A stretch of 64,000 bases of DNA. It comes from Schaalia vaccimaxillae DSM 15804. Lineage in GTDB: Bacteria; Actinomycetota; Actinomycetes; Actinomycetales; Actinomycetaceae. How positions within the stretch are numbered: position 1 is the first letter of the stretch; every line of letters begins with the position of its first letter. Under the pieces are notes generated by a model, which did no database searches, was not told where the DNA came from, and worked only from the letters and a program-made list of their open reading frames with translations. Of this stretch, positions 54,428 through 63,649 are shown piece by piece. The position numbers were made by a program, and so were the translations under genes. The stretch spans positions 62,001 to 126,000 of the forward strand of contig NZ_ATUX01000007.1 in the NCBI RefSeq assembly GCF_000420425.1, in the 5' to 3' direction.

Positions 54428-56028
54428 TGAAGCGCGTTGTTGTCGTTCTCCTGTTATGGGTATCGTCCCTAGCCTTGGCCATGACGTATATGGCAATCGG
54501 ACAGGGATTGGACGCAGTTCTTAGCGATTTGCCGGCGCCGCAGTGGTTGTGGGCTGTGGGCACAGCCGTCGTGTCCGGAGTGTGCGCTTTCGCAGTGTCG
54601 CTCATGGGAGGCTTCGAATTAGCTGACCTGGAACCACAGTTACGCCGCGGCCTCGTCTCCCAAGTATTCATGCTTGGCCCTTCCCAGCGGACCCGTGAAC
54701 GAAGCGGCCGTATCGTCAACTCAGCCACCGATGGGGTTGAACGCAACGCAACCTACCGCGCCACCTTCATTGCACCCATGATCGCCTCTTTGGCGACCCC
54801 CGTTTTAGTGGTCCTCATTGTTGGTGTATTCATCGACTGGGTGAGCGCGGGATTCCTTGCGATTGTGATCCCTCTAGTACCACTTTCCGTTGGCCTCTTC
54901 CAGATGGCTTTTAGGCCAGTGTCTAAGCGCTATCGAGCGTCCTCGCGAAAACTCGCCGCCCAAGAACTCGACGCCATCCAGGGGCTCGGTGCGCTGTCGC
55001 TGATGAATGCAGGCAAACGCATGGGGCGCGTCCTGGCTGACGAGGCCGAAAATGTGCGTTTCAACGTCATGCGTTACCTTGCTGGCAACCAGGTAACGCT
55101 GCTCGTCATTGACTCAGTGTTTAGCCTGGGCATGATTACAGGAGCCGCAGCTTTAGGGTTGGTGCGAGTCGAGGCCGGAGCAATTTCCATCGGCCAGGGC
55201 TTGGCTCTGGTTCTTCTGTCATCGATCATGCTGGATCCGCTCGACCGAATTGGACAATTCTTCTACATCGGCATGGGAGGCATTGCGGCAGGCCGCGAAA
55301 TCAAGGCGTTCAACGCACAAGTTCCCACCGCCTGCGACGCGCCCGGCGTCACCGAACCTCAGTCGGTGCCCGCGCCGGGAACGCTGTCCATCCAGGGAGT
55401 CGACTTCGCTTACAACGAAGACGTGCCCGTCCTCGTAAATGCTGACCTAAGTGTGCAAGCCGGTGAACACATCGTCCTCGCAGGGCCGTCGGGAGCTGGA
55501 AAGTCGACGCTGCTTGCACTTCTTCAAGGGCACGTGCAACCCGCATCCGGCAAAGTTCTCATCGAAGGGATCGATGTGGCTTGCGCACCCCTCGCGTGGG
55601 TGCGGTCACGCGCCGGAGTCGTCGAACAAACGACGTATCTTTTCTCAGGCACTTTGCGTGACAACCTTCTGATCGCTGCCCCTGACGCGACCGACGAAGA
55701 CCTCATCGCTGCGCTCAACGCCGCCCACCTCCAAGACCTGCTCAAACGCCTGCCAGAAGGACTCGACACCCAAGTTGGATCACGCGGCCTGGCCCTTTCT
55801 GGAGGAGAAGCCCAACGCGTCGCTATTGCGCGAGCCCTGCTCAAAGACGCTCCGATCCTCTTACTCGACGAACCCACCGCCCACGTTGACCTGACATCAG
55901 AACGCGAAATACTCGCTGCCCTGTCCCAGGCCTCGGTGGGTAAAACCACAGTGACCGTGTCACATCGGCAAGCAACCATCGAGGATGCATCACGCCGCGT
56001 CGACCTGGTGGAAGGGAAGATCCAATGA
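54424..56028 (+). CDS. ABC exporter, membrane-ATPase fusion (subunit 1)
   Basis: 534 residues: a six-helix type IV transmembrane domain (residues 1-310) followed by an ATPase domain with Walker A GPSGAGKST, signature LSGGEAQRVAIARAL and Walker B ILLLDEPTAHVD. Start is the GTG or the ATG 3 nt later, overlapping the ilvE stop. The next gene encodes the partner half, overlapping by 4 nt, so they form a heterodimeric exporter. The signature resembles CydD/CydC, but no cytochrome bd genes are seen. Substrate unknown. Confidence 0.88.
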   Translation: MMKRVVVVLLLWVSSLALAMTYMAIGQGLDAVLSDLPAPQWLWAVGTAVVSGVCAFAVSLMGGFELADLEPQLRRGLVSQVFMLGPSQRTRERSGRIVNSATDGVERNATYRATFIAPMIASLATPVLVVLIVGVFIDWVSAGFLAIVIPLVPLSVGLFQMAFRPVSKRYRASSRKLAAQELDAIQGLGALSLMNAGKRMGRVLADEAENVRFNVMRYLAGNQVTLLVIDSVFSLGMITGAAALGLVRVEAGAISIGQGLALVLLSSIMLDPLDRIGQFFYIGMGGIAAGREIKAFNAQVPTACDAPGVTEPQSVPAPGTLSIQGVDFAYNEDVPVLVNADLSVQAGEHIVLAGPSGAGKSTLLALLQGHVQPASGKVLIEGIDVACAPLAWVRSRAGVVEQTTYLFSGTLRDNLLIAAPDATDEDLIAALNAAHLQDLLKRLPEGLDTQVGSRGLALSGGEAQRVAIARALLKDAPILLLDEPTAHVDLTSEREILAALSQASVGKTTVTVSHRQATIEDASRRVDLVEGKIQ

Positions 56029-57800
56029 CGCGAATGGATCTATCCAAACGGCTGCTGACTATCACCAGGCGAGTTCTGCCACCCCTAGCCTGGTCCATCG
56101 TTGCTCGAACAGTATTCCTGCTGCTCGGAATTGGTCTCTATGCGCTCGCGGGATGGGCCATCATCTACCTGCCTTTGGACAGAACAACCACATCACTGTG
56201 GACCATCGAGAGGGTCATTCTCGCCCTCATCGTCATGTCTCTACTTAAGGGGATAGCCCGCTACCTCGAGCAATTCGCTGGCCACTTCGTCGCCTTCCAT
56301 TCGCTGGCAATCCTGCGCAACTACTTTTACGACCAGCTCGAACCCCAAGCGCCAGCAGTCACCGAAGGGCAAGACGCGGGCGACCTGCTCAACCGCGTCA
56401 CAAAAGATATTGACCGCATCGAAGTGTTCTTCGCTCACACTCTGGGCCCTCTCCTGACAGCCATCGTCGTCCCCGCTGCCACGGTGGTGTGGGCGGGGTT
56501 GAGTACCAGTTGGCTCATCGCCGCAACCCTCGTGCCCTTCCTCATCATCTCCGCCCTGGTCATTCCCATGTTGGGAGGCAAGAGCACGGATGCTGCGGCC
56601 AGGCGTCTGCGACGAGACAGAGGAGAACTGGCCACTCACGTCACCGACTCGGTGCAAGGCGTGCGCGAAATCGTCTCCTTTGGAGCCCAGCAACGACGTT
56701 TAGATGAGATGCGTGTCCTGGAAAACCAAATCGCTTCATCTCAACGCACCAGCGCATCTTGGGTTGCAACCAGGCGCGGACTGAACCAAAGCGTCCTGGC
56801 CCTCATGGTACTCAGCGTCGGCATCGTCGCCATTCACCTGTACTCCCAAGGAACCATCACAGCCCCACAAATCGGCATTGCAGTGGGATTGGCACTGGGA
56901 TCATTCGGGCCAGTGACCGCTGTTGAAGACTTCATGGCCGACCTCGATCAGGCCTACGCCTCAGCAGCCCGCGTCTTTGCTGTCACCGACCGGCCACCTC
57001 TTGTCGCAGATCCCGACGACCCCGAAGAATCTGACGGCATGGGGGACATAGTTGTGGACGGCGTGTCCTTCTCCTATCCCGTGATCAACCTGGGATCGGA
57101 TACCCAGCAGCCGCCTCGTCCCCAAGTTCTACACAACGTTTCCATGCGCTTCCAAGCAGGAAAAACCACCGCGATTGTTGGCGCCTCCGGCTCCGGTAAG
57201 TCCACTGTGGCGGCGCTACTGACACGCACCTACGACCCAGATGCTGGAGACATCAGCATTGGCAGCACCAGCATTCGCAACCTCGCACGTGAGCGGCTAC
57301 GCGACCTCGTCGCATCCGCACCCCAACGCCCGTACATCTTCAACGAATCGGTTGCAGCTAACCTGCGTCTGGCCCGCCCGCAAGCAAGCGCGTCCGAACT
57401 AGAAGAAGCAGTCGCCCTCGTCGGCCTCGACCAGTGGCTCGCAAGCGAACCTGATGGCATGGACACCAACGTCGGAGAAATGGGGGAGAGGCTATCCGGT
57501 GGGCAACGTCAGCGTCTCGCCCTCGCGCGAGCCCTCCTGCGCCAAGCCCCAGTGATTGTCTTGGACGAAGCAACCAGCCAGGTTGATTCTGCAACTGAAC
57601 AGGTTGTTCTTGATCGGATACGGCGCGGGACCGCTGGGAAAACCTTGGTTGTTATTGCCCACAGGATTTCAACGGTCGCCGATGCTGACCACATTATCGT
57701 CATGGATTCTGGGCGGGTCGTCGAAGAGGGAGCTTACAGCGAACTCATGGGGCGTCAAGGTGCGCTTGCCACCTTGGTTGCGCGGGAAAGCAGTGTGTGA
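56025..57800 (+). CDS. ABC exporter, membrane-ATPase fusion (subunit 2)
   Basis: 591 residues with an N-terminal six-helix domain and a C-terminal ATPase: Walker A GASGSGKST, signature LSGGQRQRLALARAL, Walker B VIVLDEATSQVD, H-loop IAHRIST. Both subunits keep the catalytic Glu after Walker B, so neither nucleotide site is obviously dead. ATGA overlap with subunit 1 indicates coupled synthesis. Confidence 0.9.
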   Translation: MTRMDLSKRLLTITRRVLPPLAWSIVARTVFLLLGIGLYALAGWAIIYLPLDRTTTSLWTIERVILALIVMSLLKGIARYLEQFAGHFVAFHSLAILRNYFYDQLEPQAPAVTEGQDAGDLLNRVTKDIDRIEVFFAHTLGPLLTAIVVPAATVVWAGLSTSWLIAATLVPFLIISALVIPMLGGKSTDAAARRLRRDRGELATHVTDSVQGVREIVSFGAQQRRLDEMRVLENQIASSQRTSASWVATRRGLNQSVLALMVLSVGIVAIHLYSQGTITAPQIGIAVGLALGSFGPVTAVEDFMADLDQAYASAARVFAVTDRPPLVADPDDPEESDGMGDIVVDGVSFSYPVINLGSDTQQPPRPQVLHNVSMRFQAGKTTAIVGASGSGKSTVAALLTRTYDPDAGDISIGSTSIRNLARERLRDLVASAPQRPYIFNESVAANLRLARPQASASELEEAVALVGLDQWLASEPDGMDTNVGEMGERLSGGQRQRLALARALLRQAPVIVLDEATSQVDSATEQVVLDRIRRGTAGKTLVVIAHRISTVADADHIIVMDSGRVVEEGAYSELMGRQGALATLVARESSV

Positions 57801-57812
57801 AGCCGCCGGGGA

Positions 57813-57825
57813 TAGGATCGCCTTA
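57813..57825 (+). promoter_or_regulatory. -10 box giving a leaderless manA mRNA
   Basis: TAGGAT, 6 nt (CGCCTT), then ATG; no Shine-Dalgarno sequence. Only 24 nt separate the preceding stop from the ATG. Confidence 0.5.
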
Positions 57826-59015
57826 TGCAGATTCTTCAGGGATGGGCTAAAGCCGACGAGTGGGGATCCCTCGATGCGATCCCGACATTCCTAGGGGATC
57901 GGGCCAACGGTAGTCCCGTTTCTGAAATTTGGTTTGGTGCACATCGGGATGGGCCCACCCTTTTAGCCGATGGGCGTACTTTGGCCCAATTCATCGAGGA
58001 GGATCCGCGAGGAACCTTGGGGGCAGGCTTGTTGTATGCCTTTGGTCCAACCTTGCCTTTCTTGATGAAGATTATTGCGCCGGCGCAGACGCTATCTCTG
58101 CAAGTCCACCCCACCAAGGAAATCGCCCGTGAAGGCTATTTGCGCGAAGAAGTCTTAGGAGTTGGCCGCACCGACGCTCATCGCAGCTACCGCGATATGA
58201 ACCACAAGCCGGAGATGATTTACGCCCTGACTGACTTCGAGGCGTTGGTTGGTTTCCGTGTCCCACGTAAAGCCCGTGAATTGCTGGACGGTTTGGAATG
58301 CGAGTTGGCCTCCAAGTTGCGTCACCGTCTTCAACTGTCCACAGTTCGTGGGGGTTTGAGGGCGTTGACTGCGTGGCTCATGGACGAAGATTCGCCTGCG
58401 ACGCCGCAAGCCGTTGATGAGTTCGTTGAGGAATGTCGGGCTCGCCTCAGTACTGGACGCTCCCCATCGGTGCGGACGGACCGTTTGGTGGATGCTCTGG
58501 GGCGCAAACATCCAGGTGATCCCGGCATCATCGTTGCCTTCTTGATGAATCCGGTGTCTTTGCGTCCAGGCGAGGCCGTGCATATTCCTCCGCGTCAGAT
58601 TCACGCCTATCAGTCGGGCCTGGGTATTGAGGTCATGGCATCTTCGGACAACGTCATTCGTGCTGGGCTTACGGGAAAGTATGTTGATTCGGCGCAATTG
58701 GTGGAGATCGCTGAGTTTTCGGCGCTTCCTCCGATCCGTGTAGCTCCGGAACATCCCTCTGAAACGACTGACCGGTTTTTGGTCCCAGCCCAAGAGTTCG
58801 AGTTGGCGGTGACAACATTGGGCCAGGCCGATGGTGAAGTTGTGGTTCCCGGCGAGGGGGCCAGAATCGTCCTCGTAGTCGACGGTGACATTTCGGTACG
58901 TACGCAAGATTCACAGCTGGACTTGCAGCGCGGAGATGCTGCTTTTGTGTCGGCAAGCGAACAGAAACTTTTTGCGCGTGGGAAAGGGCGGATGCTGCAG
59001 GTTGCTGCGCCCTGA
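57825..59015 (+). CDS. manA: Mannose-6-phosphate isomerase, class I
   Basis: Zinc enzyme interconverting mannose-6-P and fructose-6-P, feeding GDP-mannose or using mannose. 396 residues. Zinc and active-site segments: LSLQVHPTKE, NHKPEMIYAL, and GEAVHIPPRQIHAY with the catalytic Arg region. A C-terminal cupin-like part ends the protein. It lies after the ABC exporter genes but seems to have its own promoter. Confidence 0.93.
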   Translation: MQILQGWAKADEWGSLDAIPTFLGDRANGSPVSEIWFGAHRDGPTLLADGRTLAQFIEEDPRGTLGAGLLYAFGPTLPFLMKIIAPAQTLSLQVHPTKEIAREGYLREEVLGVGRTDAHRSYRDMNHKPEMIYALTDFEALVGFRVPRKARELLDGLECELASKLRHRLQLSTVRGGLRALTAWLMDEDSPATPQAVDEFVEECRARLSTGRSPSVRTDRLVDALGRKHPGDPGIIVAFLMNPVSLRPGEAVHIPPRQIHAYQSGLGIEVMASSDNVIRAGLTGKYVDSAQLVEIAEFSALPPIRVAPEHPSETTDRFLVPAQEFELAVTTLGQADGEVVVPGEGARIVLVVDGDISVRTQDSQLDLQRGDAAFVSASEQKLFARGKGRMLQVAAP

Positions 59016-59018
59016 TAT

Positions 59019-59097
59019 GGGCGTCCCTCGGCAAACTTTTGGGCGTCCCTCGGGGGAGTTTTGGGCGTCCCTCGGGGGAGGGAAGAATGAGGGGCGG
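59019..59097. repeat. 22-bp intergenic repeat array, locus 4 (three units)
   Basis: Units begin at 59021, 59043 and 59065; the last two share GGGCGTCCCTCGGGGGAG exactly. The purine-rich tail (GGAAGAATGAGGGGCGG) runs into the stop codon of the minus-strand gene. Each unit can fold as TCCC-TCGG-GGGA. It fills the space between convergent genes. Confidence 0.85.
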
Positions 59098-59781
59098 TTA
59101 GTGGATCCAGGCCGCCAAGACGCGACATGTCTGCGCGAGCTCGTCTCGATGAGCGAGGAAACCAGCGACAATCTCTTCGGTGTCTGTGTCAGCATTGTCG
59201 GCCTGCCAGTCGCGCACGATCGTCTCGGTGACCTCGGGATGGAATTGGGTGCCGATCGCACAACCAACACTAATGACCTGCGGATATTTTTCCGAGGACG
59301 CCCACACTTGCCCGCCTGCGGGCAAGGTCGCAATAGCATCCCCGTGATCTTCAAACACCCATCTAGTGTTTCTTAGGCCGCTCACCAATGGATCAGCGGA
59401 AAAATCATCGGACCAAGAAATTCGAGTCACCCCGTATTCAGGACCCGCAGCCGCTCCCACTTCGACCTTGCCACCCGCTGCGACCGCAATGAGTTGAGCC
59501 CCCAAACACACACCCAATACACGCACATCGGAGTCAATGCAGCGTCGAATGAGTTCACGCACGTCAGAAAGCCACGGCCAAGCCTCATCCGCATAAGCAT
59601 TCTGCCGACCACCTAGAACCAGCACTGAGTCAGGCATCGGCTCGCCCTCGTCGATCCACTGCAACACCTCAGATACTGCCAAAGGGTCTTCCCACATGCG
59701 CAGGATGCGCGGTGAAGACAAAAGCTCACTCAAAAGGCCGAGGGGGACATCGGCCTCGTGCTGGATAACCAGAACCGTCAT
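59098..59781 (-). CDS. Class I glutamine amidotransferase-like protein
   Basis: 227 residues with the catalytic triad of class I GATases: Cys in LGVCLGAQLIA, His and Glu in TQFHPEVTE. It resembles GMP synthase-like amidotransferases that stand alone and may hydrolyse gamma-glutamyl compounds. No synthase partner is adjacent. Start ATG before TVLVIQHEAD, a typical N-terminal strand for this fold. Confidence 0.87.
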   Translation of the reverse strand: MTVLVIQHEADVPLGLLSELLSSPRILRMWEDPLAVSEVLQWIDEGEPMPDSVLVLGGRQNAYADEAWPWLSDVRELIRRCIDSDVRVLGVCLGAQLIAVAAGGKVEVGAAAGPEYGVTRISWSDDFSADPLVSGLRNTRWVFEDHGDAIATLPAGGQVWASSEKYPQVISVGCAIGTQFHPEVTETIVRDWQADNADTDTEEIVAGFLAHRDELAQTCRVLAAWIH

Positions 59782-59826
59782 GGGCGCAGCTTAACTTCCA
59801 CCAGCACGAATCCCTATCCAAATGCA

Positions 59827-59862
59827 GTTGAGCCGGCTGGCTTCAATGCCAACCGGCTCAAC
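59827..59862. terminator. Hairpin after the MetE-like gene
   Basis: GTTGAGCCGG and CCGGCTCAAC form a perfect 10-bp stem continued by TGGC/GCCA over a short loop. It follows the minus-strand MetE-like gene by 27 nt. The T run is weak. Confidence 0.6.
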
Positions 59863-59888
59863 TCATGACTTTGCCGTGCCAGACACGA

Positions 59889-61082
59889 TCACCTCGACGC
59901 CAGGCGCGCGCCCTCTGTCAGCGACTCGAGTTTTGCCCACGCAATCGACGGGTAGATGCGCCCACCTAAACCACAGTCGGTTGAAGCAACAACGCGCTCA
60001 TCACCAACAATGTCGGCGAACTGACGGATGCGCTGGGCTACTAACTCAGGGTGCTCAACAACATTGGTTGAGTGGGACACGACGCCGGGGATGAGGTACT
60101 TGCCTTCGGGCAGCTCAATGTCTTTCCAGATAGCCCACTCGTGAGCGTGCTGGGCGTTCGCAGCTTCGAAAGTCAGGCCATTGGCATTAACCGACAGAGC
60201 CAAATCAACAATGTGCTTAAAAGGAATGTCTGTGGTGTGAGGACCGTGCCACGAACCCCAACACACGTGGAAACGAACCAGATCAGGATCGATCCCCTCA
60301 AGCGCATGATTCAGCGCGTCAATGCGCACCTGGGAGAACGCACGGTAATCCTCAAGGGATGGCTCGGGGTTGATCTGATCCCAAGCTTCGGCAATATCGG
60401 GAGCGTCAATCTGAACCGTCAGGCCCGCGTCAGTGATGCGCTTGTATTCCTCACGCAGAACATCTGCACACGCCCATACAACAGCCTCATCATCCTCGTA
60501 GAACGCATTGGCTACGCGAGAAGCAGAACCCGGAGAAATTGCCGCAACGAAGCCATCCGAAGCGGGCTTGCCTGCAGCTTCGAGGGCTGCCAGGGTTCCC
60601 TGAATGTCTTGGTCAACGGCGTCGGTACCAATGTAGGTGAGCTGATCGGTGATTGTGGGGAATGCGATGGGATTCTTGTTGGCGATGTGGATGCCGGAAT
60701 CTGGATCGGCGTAGGCATCAGCAAAGCGCTGCCAGTCGCGGCGCTTAGCAAAGGAGGACAACGAAATGCGCCCGTCACGTCCAGCCGGGGGATGCACGTC
60801 GAAACGTGAGGTGTCCTCGAAAGACAGGCCACCAAAGCGTGAGAAGGAATAGGTCCACCATGCTCCGTAATCAACGACGTCAAGCATGGCGTGTCCGTAT
60901 TCGCCGTCATTGACGATGTCGATACCCAGATCGGACTGGCGCTTGATCACACCATTGACTTCGTTTTGGAGGAGGGATTTGAAAGCTGCATCGTCCAGCG
61001 AGCCCTCGCGGCGTGCCTTATTCGCATCCAAGAGTGTATTGGTACGGGGGAGAGAACCCACGTGGGTGGTGCGGATCGTCAT
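59889..61082 (-). CDS. MetE-like cobalamin-independent methyltransferase
   Basis: 397 residues matching only the C-terminal catalytic barrel of MetE (MetE itself is about 750 residues). Zinc ligands: His and Cys in VRFHVCWGSWHG, Glu in LTFEAANAQHAHEW, Cys in STDCGLGG. TTHVGSLPR at the N-terminus is the usual opening. Such short proteins may use simpler methyl donors than folate triglutamate; true function is unproven. ATG after GAAAGG. Confidence 0.88.
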   Translation of the reverse strand: MTIRTTHVGSLPRTNTLLDANKARREGSLDDAAFKSLLQNEVNGVIKRQSDLGIDIVNDGEYGHAMLDVVDYGAWWTYSFSRFGGLSFEDTSRFDVHPPAGRDGRISLSSFAKRRDWQRFADAYADPDSGIHIANKNPIAFPTITDQLTYIGTDAVDQDIQGTLAALEAAGKPASDGFVAAISPGSASRVANAFYEDDEAVVWACADVLREEYKRITDAGLTVQIDAPDIAEAWDQINPEPSLEDYRAFSQVRIDALNHALEGIDPDLVRFHVCWGSWHGPHTTDIPFKHIVDLALSVNANGLTFEAANAQHAHEWAIWKDIELPEGKYLIPGVVSHSTNVVEHPELVAQRIRQFADIVGDERVVASTDCGLGGRIYPSIAWAKLESLTEGARLASR

Positions 61083-61314
61083 GGGAAGCCTTTCGTCCAG
61101 GTCATTTCAGGTTCACGCATAACATTAGGGTGGTCCTGAACAAGGGCTGTGTTATGTCCGAGCAGCGGGCTATTGTGACGTTAATACAAATGGGTGACTG
61201 CAGAAGAAATCCTCTTGAACTATCGACGGGGATATGCGGACCAGGTATGCTGAAAATTGTTGTGACTGGCATTACTTTTCATTCCCTGTGTATTCGAGCC
61301 GCTAAGAGGCAAAC

Positions 61315-61626
61315 GTGGGTTCTTTTCATGTTGATACTGGCGAATTGAAAAACCTCGCTTCCCATTTGCTAGACGTTTCGCAATCCCTCAACGATGAGAA
61401 GATACCTGCGAATCCAGGAATGACCGTTCTCGCTACGACAGCTTTGACAAGCTCCTTCGATGTCTTTCGCGATGAAGGTGACGAACGGATACGAGGCTTA
61501 GCCAAGTGGCTGCGAGGAATCTCAGTAGCAGTCAGTGATACTCGCAAACAGAACGAGAGGCACGACGAAGATTGGGCGCTCTCTTTCACCTGGGATAAAA
61601 ACAAGTATCAAACGGGCGACTATTAA
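61315..61626 (+). CDS. Small WXG100-like secretion partner
   Basis: 103 residues, mostly helical, with a GTG start after AGAGG, ending 2 nt before the toxin gene. Size, acidic character and position before a WXG toxin match the small partner proteins (EsxA-like or LXG-associated) that form a helical bundle with the toxin N-terminus for type VII secretion. A WxG tripeptide is not present; the predicted turn reads KWLRG. No type VII machinery genes are in the window. Confidence 0.6.
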   Translation: MGSFHVDTGELKNLASHLLDVSQSLNDEKIPANPGMTVLATTALTSSFDVFRDEGDERIRGLAKWLRGISVAVSDTRKQNERHDEDWALSFTWDKNKYQTGDY

Positions 61627-61628
61627 TC

Positions 61629-62990
61629 ATGGGTATTTTTGCGGACAGTATCGGTGACCTGCCTGGCAACGAGGCGGGCGTGCGCAACCTTGCCGCCGAC
61701 CTGAAAATACAGGGAGAGTCAATCGCCCGAATCAAAGGGGACTATGACTCTTCACCAACCCTTGCGCTCTCGTGGGAAGGAGAAGCCGCCGACGCTTTCG
61801 ATCGAGCATTCTTCGATGCCAAGAAAGCTTTCTACGCCCTGGAGGATGGTTTAGAAGATGGTCAACGTGCTCTTGAACGCTTCGCCGATGCGCTCAAGAC
61901 ACATAATGATCGCGTCGATCAGTTACGAGATGAGGCTCGAGGTCTAGACATCAGGTGGGAATCCCTGACTCCGCAAGAGCAAATGGATCAACTTCCCAAG
62001 TTCCAAGCACTTTTAGCCGCCTACTCCCAACGTTACAACGAACGAATTAACGGTGTCCGTGACGATTCGGTGCGATGCGCCGCCGATCTGCGCAATGCCC
62101 TGCACATTGAGGCAGAGAACCTCAGAGACAACCCGAATACCGCAAGCGTAGAAAATATCGCAGACTTGGAGTCTTTCTCATCAAGAGATATCGGCTATCT
62201 TGCTCAAGCAATCGCGAACATGGACCCCTACGACGTTCGACAAGGCGGCATCGGCGACTGCTACTACCTTGCGTCTTTAATTTCGATGATGAACTCAGAG
62301 GAAGGGAAGCGTTTTCTTCAAAGCTGCATTGAACCCCACTACGGGCCGAATGGAAATATCGACGGCTACTACGTGACGATTTATGACGATCCGACAAACC
62401 CGAACCCCGATGGCGCCGACGTCGTCCTAGTCACAAGCTATTACCCGAGGGGGACACTCAATGCCAGTGGCAAAGCGCCGTCCGTTGCCTCACTGTTCGA
62501 GGTCGCGTATGCGCAGGGCCGTCACCACGGCACTGGTAGTTCTACGTTGTGGCGTGATGGGATTAGTGGAGGGTTCGGTTCTGAAGCGATGGAGGATCTG
62601 ACTGGAGTCCCATCGACCAGGTTTAATCGTCCGATACTTAACCATCATTATTCGCCTGAAGTTCGAGGTGGCGTCACTGAAACACTTGACTCAGGGCGTC
62701 CCGTGACCGCCGGAACGGTTAACAGCTCGATCATCAACTCCGATCCGGTACCAGTTACGGCAACATACAGTGATGCGAACGGTCGGCAGAAGGCCGCGCA
62801 GGTGGAGATCATTCGATCGCACGAGTATGCAGTGATCCGTGCCGATGACAACTCAATCACTTTGATCAACCCGTGGGGACACAATCCGTCCGCTGGCGGC
62901 AATGGTTACGCTCCTTCAGAAATTACCCTCTCGTGGGAAGAGTTCGAAAGAGCTTTCGATTCTATTGACGTGGGAGGCGGTTACCCGTGA
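61629..62990 (+). CDS. WXG-domain toxin with calpain-like cysteine protease
   Basis: 453 residues. Residues 1-110 form a helical WXG100-like secretion domain (SWEGEAADAF). A helical linker follows to about 195. The C-terminal domain has the calpain (peptidase C2) signatures: QGGIGDCYYLASL with nucleophile C211, LFEVAYAQGRH and LTGVPSTRF, then H398 in SHEYAVIRAD and N414 in INPWG. All three catalytic residues are present in the right order and spacing. Likely a type VII-exported effector that cleaves proteins of competitors or host. The next gene overlaps its stop and probably encodes immunity. Confidence 0.85.
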   Translation: MGIFADSIGDLPGNEAGVRNLAADLKIQGESIARIKGDYDSSPTLALSWEGEAADAFDRAFFDAKKAFYALEDGLEDGQRALERFADALKTHNDRVDQLRDEARGLDIRWESLTPQEQMDQLPKFQALLAAYSQRYNERINGVRDDSVRCAADLRNALHIEAENLRDNPNTASVENIADLESFSSRDIGYLAQAIANMDPYDVRQGGIGDCYYLASLISMMNSEEGKRFLQSCIEPHYGPNGNIDGYYVTIYDDPTNPNPDGADVVLVTSYYPRGTLNASGKAPSVASLFEVAYAQGRHHGTGSSTLWRDGISGGFGSEAMEDLTGVPSTRFNRPILNHHYSPEVRGGVTETLDSGRPVTAGTVNSSIINSDPVPVTATYSDANGRQKAAQVEIIRSHEYAVIRADDNSITLINPWGHNPSAGGNGYAPSEITLSWEEFERAFDSIDVGGGYP

Positions 62991-63424
62991 GGCGTTGGTT
63001 CGTCATTGTCGCAGTTGCCGTCATGTTCATCGCGTTATGTGGCTTGTATCTGTCAACACAAGTCGGGTGGAAATCAATGTCGAGGAGGACTGAAATGGAT
63101 TGCTCAACCGGTCGCGTCATTACGATTCAGGAGACGACTGTTTTTCGTCCAACTACCGATCCTTTCCCAGCGTACTCAGTACGAGGCGTCAAAATTAGAG
63201 TCGGAGTCGAGTCTGCAACGCTCGAGGGCGGATATATGCAGGACGCCAATGTTCCGCAGGTCTACATCAGTCAGGAACTGGTAGTCGGTGAATCTGTCAC
63301 TCATCGTGGGGTAGGTACTTTCACCCTCATGCAATCTGAGCCGAGCATCTTTTCTTTTGCGTCGGGTTCGGGTGGAACAGCGACGTTTTGCTTTACGCCC
63401 GATCCAACGCTCGACGAGCAGTAA
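62987..63424 (+). CDS. Membrane-anchored putative immunity protein
   Basis: 145 residues with an uncleaved-looking N-terminal membrane helix (residues 4-24) and a soluble beta-rich outer domain holding two cysteines (near 39 and 133) that could form a disulfide. The GTG overlaps the toxin stop (GTGA), so the two are coupled. An outward-facing domain would suit neutralising a protease that arrives from outside or is in transit. No family is recognised; immunity is inferred from position. Confidence 0.6.
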   Translation: MRRWFVIVAVAVMFIALCGLYLSTQVGWKSMSRRTEMDCSTGRVITIQETTVFRPTTDPFPAYSVRGVKIRVGVESATLEGGYMQDANVPQVYISQELVVGESVTHRGVGTFTLMQSEPSIFSFASGSGGTATFCFTPDPTLDEQ

Positions 63425-63649
63425 ATACTTAGCGACTGTCAACGCCTGAGGCATCAGAGGAAGATCGTTTAATTCTTTGGCGAAGGCTTTGCGTTTTGTT
63501 GAGGTCTGCCAAACGGTGTCCGCCACGTGACCAGTCGCACGAATGGCTCCAAATAAGGGGTTTCAGCGTCCAGCAGTCGATCTTCTCGCGCCCTTTGTGT
63601 GGCTTGCTCATAGTCTGGTTGAGTATTTGACAACCAGGAGGACCACACA

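Noticed and set aside
61154-61348. A 64-codon frame ahead of the WXG-like gene
   Set aside because: No ribosome-binding site, overlaps the supported gene in another frame, and has no recognisable features.
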